From the NCBI GenBank assembly GCA_031281685.1, contig JAITFA010000224.1, forward strand, positions 1 through 11,863: a DNA stretch of 11,863 bases. The letters are read 5' to 3'. Shown here one piece after another: positions 6,742 through 11,863 of the stretch. The translations under genes were made by a program, and so were the position numbers. The notes beneath the pieces are model-generated. The model had not been told where the DNA came from. It worked only from the letters and a program-made list of their open reading frames with translations, and ran no database searches. This stretch comes from Treponema sp. (GTDB lineage: Bacteria; Spirochaetota; Spirochaetia; Treponematales; Breznakiellaceae). The first letter of the stretch is position 1. Every line of letters begins with the position of its first letter.

Positions 6742-8389
6742 TTAGCGGGAGAGATACCGGTCGTAAGCGGTCTGGTTAATCTTCAGCAGTTCCGGTAGGC
6801 CCATCTGGTTGATCCGTGCGACAAAGCTGTCGAAGTTAGTGAGCGGCTCCTGACCAGTGATGAACTTGATCGCCATTTCGTTGGAGTAGGTGCTGATGGT
6901 ATTTTGCAGTTCAGCGGCGCGACTACTCTCGTCCGGCGTCAGTGTAACGCCCGGCGGCACGGTCCACTTGGCGCTTACCGCCTCATTCGGGTAGAACCAC
7001 AGGTCATTGGCGTCGATGGCTTGCTGAGTATTCTTGAGGTACAGCAACAGCGTCGCCTGAATGCAGTTACCGCTCCATGTTGAGCCGCCGTACTTGTCGA
7101 TGGCATTGTTTAATCCATCAGGATCATTCGTAACAAGTGGCAGATAGGCGGGCTGTCCATTTGCGTCGTACTCCCACGACACGCCCTGCTTACCAAAGTT
7201 CCAGTACAGATTGCCTTCGTCGCTGTAGGCGTAGTCGAGCGCCCTCATCACGAGTTCCAGTTTCTCTTGAGGACAACTTGTGGTAATGACTGCGGCGTTG
7301 GTTCCAATGCCATAACCACCCGGAATCATGCTCAATGTACCATCCTCGCCATGGGGGTACTGAAGCCCGATCCACTGAGCGCCATTACCAGAGCTTTCAG
7401 CATCCTTCACCCAATTGGAGAGCTGTCCCATTGAGGTAATGGATATGCCCATCTTACCGTTCAAGGCATTGGTTCGCGTCATTGTATCATCGTTAGTCAT
7501 GAAGTCCTGATCCAGCAGACCAGCGCGCCACCACTCGTTCAGCTTGCTAAGGTAATCCCTCCACTGGGGTTGCGACGTTGCTGATTGAATCTTGTGGTTA
7601 TCGTCAACATAAAGCCTGAAGGTAAGCATGGTATACGCCCCAAACGCGCCAGAGATGCCGCTTCCGTAGTCAGCCACACGAGAACGCGCAAAACTCAGCA
7701 CAGCGCCATAGCGGTCTTTGAATGCCCGCAGCGTCCTGTCCCAGTCTCCGATCGTTTCCGGTATGGGCAGACCGCATTCATCGAGCCAGTCCTTCCGTAC
7801 CACCGGCCCTAGATAACTATCGTTCCAACCGCCAGCCTCGCGGAAAAAGCCGAAACCGTAGTACTTGCCTTCGTCGGTTTTGAATGTACGGTCGTATTCG
7901 GGGTTGGTCTGGAGCCATTTGTAGTAGTTTGGCGCCCATTGCTGGATGTACGGAGTCAGATCGTAGATAGTACCTTCATCCATGTACCGTTGCGCGTCTT
8001 TCATAACACCATGAAAGATAATGTCCGGCAGTTTCTCATTCGCCATGACGAGATTGAACGCCTGATTGGTATCAGTGCCGGTAACCGGGAACTGCCAATC
8101 GATCTTCACGCCGAGCATATCCTGCAAACCAGAGTGAAATGGTGATTCTTTAGCCGAACCATACGCCGTATTCGGCAAATAGCCGTTACTGGCGAACCAA
8201 GTTATGGTCTGATTTGTTGCATTCATGGGGTAACCAGTAAAATTTAATCCACTTTGTGCGGTAGTGGCGTTTGTCCTAACGCCCCCCCCCCCCTGAAACA
8301 CCATTTTGCGCGGTCTGATTGCTTTTGTTACTACAACCCACAAGTATGCAGACCGCCAGTGTGAGTAGCGTAACTTCCAATTTTTTCAT
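6742..8389 (-). CDS. Extracellular sugar-binding lipoprotein (LplA-type), frame interrupted at a poly-G tract
   Basis: Solute-binding subunit of the importer, expected to be anchored by a lipid at the cell surface. ATG 8389 is preceded by perfect AGGAGG (complement of 8397-8402) at 7 bases. It encodes a short signal with lipobox LVGC (Cys19), then Asn/Gln/Ser-rich linker. At codons 33-36 the coding strand has 12 G; in this frame a TAG follows at 8278-8276, after 37 codons. All remaining coding potential (about 513 codons to 6742) lies in the frame reached if the run were 11 or 14 G. The joined protein would be 548 or 549 residues, normal for the family. The body shows typical binding-protein segments: ITWFASNGYLPN, LGVKIDWQFP, ANEKLPDIIFHG, KYYGFGFF and GGYGIGTNAA. 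The nominal start at 8343 (MWVVVTKAIRP) is an out-of-frame reading of the signal region with no ribosome site. Confidence 0.88.
8282..8293. repeat. Homopolymer of 12 C (12 G on the coding strand) inside the binding-protein gene
   Basis: The only long mononucleotide run in the window. It lies in the codons just after the lipoprotein linker, where extra glycines would be harmless, and its length decides whether the gene is in frame. Twelve is the out-of-frame length; 11 or 14 restores the frame. Confidence 0.97.
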
Positions 8390-8443
8390 AAAGAAGCCTC
8401 CTAAAATTTTGATACCAATAAGCTTAATTCGCTATAAATGGAT

Positions 8444-8449
8444 TGTCAA
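8444..8449 (-). promoter_or_regulatory. Possible -35 box of the transporter operon
   Basis: On the minus strand the sequence is a perfect TTGACA, 55 bp upstream of the start codon at 8389. With 17-bp spacing the -10 would be TAAGCT, which is poor, so the assignment is tentative; an activator-dependent promoter would explain a good -35 without a good -10, but that is speculation. Confidence 0.3.
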
Positions 8450-8467
8450 CAAAAATTGGAGAGTTTA

Positions 8468-8476
8468 TGCTATACT
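8468..8476 (+). promoter_or_regulatory. Extended -10 promoter of the larA-like gene
   Basis: TGC-TATACT is an extended -10 element (TGn plus five of six matches to TATAAT). No -35 stands at 17 bp; TTGTCA at 8443-8448 is 22 bp away and overlaps the opposite-strand TTGACA. An extended -10 can work without a -35. Transcription would start near 8483, giving a leader of about 22 bases before ATG 8505. ATAAATGG occurs at 8434-8441 and again at 8489-8496, bracketing the promoter at a 55-bp distance. Confidence 0.5.
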
Positions 8477-8504
8477 ACGCAAGTATCCATAAATGGGAGG
8501 TTCT

Positions 8505-9821
8505 ATGACTTATATAGCTAAAGGCGGGGCCACGTTAGACCTGTCTGACGGGGAGATCGACGAGTTGTTTTCAGAGGCGCTGGCAAAGGCGCTTGAGGCT
8601 GGGGCAAAAACCGGACCAGTGCTGGTTCTGCCGCCGGATATTACACGCTTTCATTCGCGGGCCGGCTTTTTAACGGACATCGCGGCGCGAGAGCTGGGTG
8701 AGCGGCTGGGCGCGGTTCTGCCGGCCCTAGGTACGCACATGCCTATGACCGAGGCGGAACTGCGCCGTATGTTTCCGCAGACGCCCCTTGAAAAGATTTT
8801 TGTCCATGACTGGCGCAATGACGTGGTGGAGCTTGGACGTCTGCCCGCCGAGTGGGTGGAACAGGCGTCTGAAGGCGCGGCGCGTTATGACTGGCCGGTG
8901 CAGGTGAATAAAATGCTCAGGGACGGCGGTTTTTCACTCATTGTTTCCGTTGGACAGGTAGTGCCACATGAGGTCGTGGGCATGGCGAACCATGCCAAAA
9001 ATATCTTCGTGGGAACCGGCGGCAAAGAAGCCATTGACAAAAGCCACTTTGTAGGCGCGTCTTATGGTATGGAACGCATGATGGGCAGAACCGACACGCC
9101 GGTCAGAGCCATGTTCGACGAAGGTGTCAAGCGTTTCGGCAACGCCCTGCCGCCCATACTCTGGGCTTTGACTGTGGTGAGCGCTCGCAGCGACGCGGAA
9201 CTCGCTGCCACTGGCAAACCGCGTGGGTCCTTGGCGGTGCGCGGACTGTTTGTGGGCTTTGGCCGCGAATGTTTTGAGCAGGCAGCGGCGCTGGCGCGTG
9301 AGGTCAATGTGGATATTCTGGATGAGCCAGTGAAAAAGGCCGTGGTCTACCTTGAAAGCGACGAGTTCCGCACAACATGGCTGGGCAACAAGGCAATCTA
9401 CCGTACCCGTATGGCAATGGCCGATGGCGGCGAACTGCTCATTATCGCGCCCGGGCTTGAGCGCTTTGGCGAGGACAAGGGCATTGACGCGCTTATCCGC
9501 AAACATGGCTACCGGCCAGCTAAACTTATACAGGACAAGGTACTACACGACGCGGAACTTGCCGACAGCCTCAGCGCGGCGGCCCACCTGATTCACGGTT
9601 CAAGCGAAGGCCGGTTTACCGTGCGCTATTGCCCGGGACCAAGTCTGAGCCGCGCTGAAATCGAAAGCGTCGGCTTCGAGTGGGGCGACCTTAACGCCGC
9701 TCTTGCCCGTTATGACATCAAAACCCTTAGCTATGGCTGGAATACCTTGCCCGATGGGGAGCGTGTGTTTTTTGTTCCCAACCCCGCGCTCGGGCTCTGG
9801 GCTGAGAAGACCCGCTGGTAG
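8505..9821 (+). CDS. larA: LarA-family nickel-pincer 2-hydroxyacid racemase/epimerase
   Basis: A 438-residue LarA/DUF2088 homologue. LarA enzymes carry a nickel-pincer nucleotide cofactor and invert 2-hydroxy acids by hydride transfer; lactate is the first known substrate, but members use others. PDITR (44-48) matches the N-terminal substrate/cofactor motif and ALGTH (74-78) holds the catalytic His equivalent to H108 of Lactobacillus plantarum LarA. H155 (VPHE), K165 (NHAK, cofactor lysine) and H181 (DKSH) keep the spacing of H174, K184 and H200 exactly (10 and 16 residues). KK at 277-278 could supply the later lysine. Start choice: ATG 8505 behind GGGAGG (8495-8500); an ATG at 8493 overlaps that ribosome site and is rejected. 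It is divergent from the sugar transporter across a 115-bp gap. Cofactor genes larB, larC and larE are not in the window. Substrate is unknown, so the symbol denotes family only. Confidence 0.85.
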   Translation: MTYIAKGGATLDLSDGEIDELFSEALAKALEAGAKTGPVLVLPPDITRFHSRAGFLTDIAARELGERLGAVLPALGTHMPMTEAELRRMFPQTPLEKIFVHDWRNDVVELGRLPAEWVEQASEGAARYDWPVQVNKMLRDGGFSLIVSVGQVVPHEVVGMANHAKNIFVGTGGKEAIDKSHFVGASYGMERMMGRTDTPVRAMFDEGVKRFGNALPPILWALTVVSARSDAELAATGKPRGSLAVRGLFVGFGRECFEQAAALAREVNVDILDEPVKKAVVYLESDEFRTTWLGNKAIYRTRMAMADGGELLIIAPGLERFGEDKGIDALIRKHGYRPAKLIQDKVLHDAELADSLSAAAHLIHGSSEGRFTVRYCPGPSLSRAEIESVGFEWGDLNAALARYDIKTLSYGWNTLPDGERVFFVPNPALGLWAEKTRW

Positions 9822-9949
9822 CTATTGTACGAGCGCGATCAGGCCAAGACTCAAAACAGGAAGTGGTGGTAGCATTAATATTATAGAAGAAAGCGTTAGT
9901 CCAAAGGCTCTAGACGCGATCCGTATGAACGTGTGGAGTGAAATATCGC

Positions 9950-9979
9950 TTGACACACTGAAACGGTTCGGGATATAAA
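9950..9979 (+). promoter_or_regulatory. Sigma70-like promoter of the tRNA-Ser pair
   Basis: Perfect TTGACA (9950-9955) and TATAAA (9974-9979, five of six) are 18 bp apart. Transcription would begin near 9986, giving a leader of about 43 bases before the first tRNA. A 6-bp inverted repeat AAGGCG/CGCCTT (9996-10001, 10019-10024) lies in the leader without a T run. Between larA (ends 9821) and this promoter no gene is supported. Confidence 0.75.
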
Positions 9980-10028
9980 AGAGTATATTAAACATAAGGC
10001 GGTGCGTTTAGGCGTGTGCGCCTTGAAT

Positions 10029-10113
10029 GGAGAGATGCGAGAGCGGTCGAATCGGGCGGTCTCGAAAACCGTTGAGCCTTACGGCTCCGAGGGTTCGAAT
10101 CCCTCTCTCTCCG
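10029..10113 (+). tRNA. tRNA-Ser, anticodon CGA (reads UCG)
   Basis: An 85-nt cloverleaf. Acceptor stem GGAGAGA (10029-10035) pairs with TCTCTCC (10106-10112), discriminator G at 10113. The anticodon arm GCGGT/ACCGT (one G-U pair) holds the 7-nt loop CTCGAAA, anticodon CGA. The long variable arm GAGCC-TTAC-GGCTC marks a class II tRNA. The T arm is GAGGG-TTCGAAT-CCCTC. CCA is not encoded; TTG follows. The D stem is only 3 bp (CGA/TCG). Confidence 0.96.
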
Positions 10114-10132
10114 TTGCGATTGTTGTAGATTT

Positions 10133-10220
<88 letters not shown>

Positions 10221-10305
10221 TTGTTCGTGATGCCTTAAACCAAAACCAAGCAAGCCCCATAGTAACAAACCTTCACTCTGTCCGCCTCCGTATAGGTAAC
10301 AACGA

Positions 10306-10340
10306 GGCTCGTCTTCCGGCGCAATGGGAAGCCTGTTTTT
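10306..10340 (+). terminator. Weak candidate terminator after the tRNA pair
   Basis: CTTCC (10313-10317) pairs with GGAAG (10327-10331), possibly extended by GGC/GCC with a bulge, followed by TGTTTTT (10334-10340). The stem is short. A second option is CCCG/CGGG (10358-10361, 10380-10383) before TTTTTT (10384-10389), with a long loop. One of these probably ends tRNA transcription; neither is strong. The rest of 10221-10439 shows no supported gene. Confidence 0.3.
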
Positions 10341-10451
10341 ACGTCCAGAGGAAGTTTCCCGGTCTAAAACTTTTCATGGCGGGTTTTTTCGGCTATGTTT
10401 AACTTTGCGGCTTACTACAGAGACGCAAATGCCATACTTAGGAGGATTCAC

Positions 10452-11072
10452 ATGGAAGCGACGCAAACGATACCGGAGTGGAGAGCCACTGCCGACGAGA
10501 TTTGGGCAATAGTCAGGGAAAACGCCCGGGGTCTGAAGGAGCTGAGGGAAAGCCAGAAGGAGACCGACAAGTTGTTCAAAGAGACCAGAGAACAGATTAA
10601 GGAGACCGACAAGCAGATGAAACTAACCGACAAACGGATTGGTGAATTAGGCAACCGTTTCGGCGATATAGTTGAGTACATGATAGTCCCTAACCTCGTG
10701 GAGAGATTCCGGGAACTTGGCTTCGAATTTACCAGAACGCACAGAGACACCGAAATAGTGGATCGTAAACACGACATAGTCTTGGAAGTTGATGCCTTTC
10801 TTGAGAACGGCGAGAAGGTGATAATTGTCGAGATTAAGTCCAAGCCCAATACGCGGGACATTGACGATCACGTTGAGCGCATGGAAAAACTGCGCAAGTA
10901 CGCGGACCTGCATAACGATACGCGCAAATACCTAGGAGCTGTCGCCGGGGTGATTTTCAACGAAGGCGAAAAGACGTACGCGTTGAAGCAAGGCTTTTAT
11001 GTGATCGAGCCGTCCGGCGATACGTTTAGCATTACCGAGCCGACAGGCAAATACCGCCCGCGTGAATGGTAA
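10452..11072 (+). CDS. DUF3782-type protein: coiled coil plus PD-(D/E)XK nuclease-like fold
   Basis: A 206-residue cytoplasmic protein. Residues 36-63 are four heptads in tandem (KETDKLF, KETREQI, KETDKQM, KLTDKRI), predicted coiled coil. The second half has the pattern of the PD-(D/E)XK superfamily: D114 in EVDAFLENG, then E127 and K129 in VIIVEIK. A KPNTRDIDDHVERMEKLRKY helix follows. This arrangement is that of DUF3782-type proteins, which occur in many copies in some spirochaetes and cyanobacteria. Their function is not established; nuclease activity is only inferred. Start choice: ATG 10452 has AGGAGG (10440-10445) six bases upstream; an ATG at 10395 would add 19 residues and has no such site. 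It sits between a tRNA-Ser pair and a decayed insertion sequence, a setting typical of accessory DNA. Confidence 0.75.
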   Translation: MEATQTIPEWRATADEIWAIVRENARGLKELRESQKETDKLFKETREQIKETDKQMKLTDKRIGELGNRFGDIVEYMIVPNLVERFRELGFEFTRTHRDTEIVDRKHDIVLEVDAFLENGEKVIIVEIKSKPNTRDIDDHVERMEKLRKYADLHNDTRKYLGAVAGVIFNEGEKTYALKQGFYVIEPSGDTFSITEPTGKYRPREW

Positions 11073-11084
11073 TGTTTTATACAA

Positions 11085-11863
11085 GAGGCTGTTCCAAAAC
11101 CCGTGGAGCCGGTGGTATAAAACTACGGCGGGGTGTTGCGGGCCAGACTGTGTCAAAAGTTCCGGTGACAGGGCATACTCCAGCGAGAGGAGAAAGCGGT
11201 CATGGAATTCATAAGCGGGGAAAGTCGTGAGTAGATAATAATGCTTCCGGATTGCATAGACGATTACATAACGGACAGTAATTCGGTGCGGGTATATAGA
11301 AGCGTATGTCAACAGTCTCAATGTGGCGGCGTTGGGGTGCAGCCGCCCGGAGCCGAACACCGCCTGACGGCCGATGTATGATCCGAAAGATTTATTGAAA
11401 TTGTATCTGTACGGATATATGAACCGGATACGCTCATCGCGGCGGCTGGAAGCGGAAAGCAACCGAAATCTGGAAGTGATCTGGCTGCTGGGCAAACTTT
11501 CCCCGGATCACAAAACCATAGCGGAGTTCCGGCGGCGGAACGGAGAACTATTAAAGAGCGTGCTCAAGGGATTTGTAAAGCTGCGCGTGAGGCTGGGTTT
11601 GTACGGAAGAGAACTCGTGGCGATAGACGGGAGCACGTTCAAGGCGGTCAACAGCAAGGATCGGAACTATAGCGAAGCGAAACTGCGGGAGCGGATACAG
11701 CGGCTTGAAGTGAACATAGAAGCGTATCTTGCGGAACTGGAAAAAGCAGACCGGGAAGAAACCGAGGCGGGGCAGGAAAAGAGCGCGGAAGAAATCAGGA
11801 CTATTGTTAAGGAACTGAGGGAACGGAAAGCGCGGTATCAGGGATATGCGGAGGAACTGGAGG
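11085..11863 (+). mobile_element. IS1182-family insertion sequence, left part, cut by the window edge
   Basis: The element probably begins with GAGGCTGTTCCAAAAC (11085-11100), which resembles terminal inverted repeats of IS1182-type elements, only 12 bp after the DUF3782 stop codon. A second, related end-like sequence CAGACTGTGTCAAAAG lies at 11144-11159 in the same orientation. About 100 bp of non-coding leader precede the transposase remnant. The right end, and so any target duplication, is outside the window. Confidence 0.75.
11202..11863 (+). pseudogene. IS1182-family transposase, inactivated (two stops and a frameshift), 3' end missing
   Basis: The reading frame can be followed only by joining pieces. 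ATG 11202 (AGGAG upstream at 11187-11191) encodes MEFISGESRE and then TAG at 11232, where relatives have Gln. The frame continues with LPDCIDDYITDSNSVRV. One extra base near 11295 shifts it: the family-like IEAYVNSLNVAALG continues from 11296 in the next frame. TGA at 11365 interrupts again. From 11368 the frame is open to the window edge and very typical: MYDPKDLLKLYLYGYMNRIRSS, the NLEVIWLLGKLSPDHKT motif, and VAIDGSTFKAVNSKDRN, where the Asp codon at 11626-11628 should be the first catalytic residue, followed by a charged helical insert. With three lesions in 140 bp it cannot make transposase. Relatives were recalled, not searched. Confidence 0.88.

Noticed and set aside
8284..8343. Start of the binding protein at ATG 8343
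   Set aside because: The segment is the signal-peptide region read in the wrong frame and has no ribosome site; ATG 8389 has a perfect AGGAGG and a lipobox.
8489..8496. Riboswitch in the larA leader
   Set aside because: The leader is only about 22 bases if the extended -10 is right, too short for any known riboswitch.
8493..8504. Four extra N-terminal codons of the LarA homologue (MGGS)
   Set aside because: This ATG overlaps the GGGAGG ribosome site that serves ATG 8505.
9862..9978. Possible gene remnant ending in RMNVWSEISLDTLKRFGI
   Set aside because: No start with a ribosome site is present, the peptide is too short to place, and the same bases form a good TTGACA/TATAAA promoter for the tRNA genes.
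10932..11495. 187-codon ORF on the minus strand
   Set aside because: It crosses the end of the DUF3782-type gene, the insertion-sequence end and the antisense of the transposase; it resembles no family I know.

Overview
The window looks like a chromosomal segment of a spirochaete, most probably a Treponema of the termite-gut type. Pointers are the TP0108-like phosphofructokinase, the large secreted DUF4139 protein, an LplB/YtcP-type sugar transporter without its own ATPase, a DUF3782-type coiled-coil/nuclease-like gene, an IS1182-like transposase remnant and tRNA genes without encoded CCA. The host assignment is inference from remembered family distribution; no search was run.

Layout. 1-317: tandem 21-bp repeat array with several related unit types, no confident gene. 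364-2571 (minus): intrinsic terminator and a secreted DUF4139 protein. 2735-3301 (minus): peptidyl-tRNA hydrolase (pth). 3401-4732 (plus): 6-phosphofructokinase, divergent from pth. 4742-4821: large inverted repeat between convergent transcription units. 8389-4828 (minus): carbohydrate ABC transporter operon in the order lipoprotein binding protein, LplB-type permease, YtcP-type permease. 8505-9821 (plus): LarA-family (nickel-pincer) racemase/epimerase, divergent from the transporter. 9950-10220: a sigma70-like promoter and two tandem tRNA-Ser genes (anticodons CGA and GGA). 10452-11072: DUF3782-type protein. 11085-11863: left part of a decayed IS1182-family element that runs off the window.

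How the parts work together. The binding protein should capture a sugar or oligosaccharide outside the cell and pass it to the LplB/YtcP channel; a shared MsmX-like ATPase would have to come from elsewhere. A strong hairpin plus T run between the binding-protein gene and the permease genes should make the binding protein more abundant than the channel. Phosphofructokinase is the glycolytic entry step for such sugars. The LarA homologue keeps the cofactor and catalytic residues and may interconvert a 2-hydroxy acid, but the cofactor genes larB, larC and larE are not here.

The most interesting observation is a run of 12 G (coding strand, 8293-8282) just after the lipoprotein signal of the binding-protein gene. 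With 12 G the real start (8389, behind a perfect AGGAGG) reaches a stop after 37 codons; with 11 or 14 G the frame opens into a 548- or 549-residue lipoprotein. This is either a phase-variation switch in the OFF state or a homopolymer read error. No wholly new multi-gene system is evident; the repeat array at the left edge and the tRNA/DUF3782/IS cluster at the right edge are the parts least explained by ordinary annotation.
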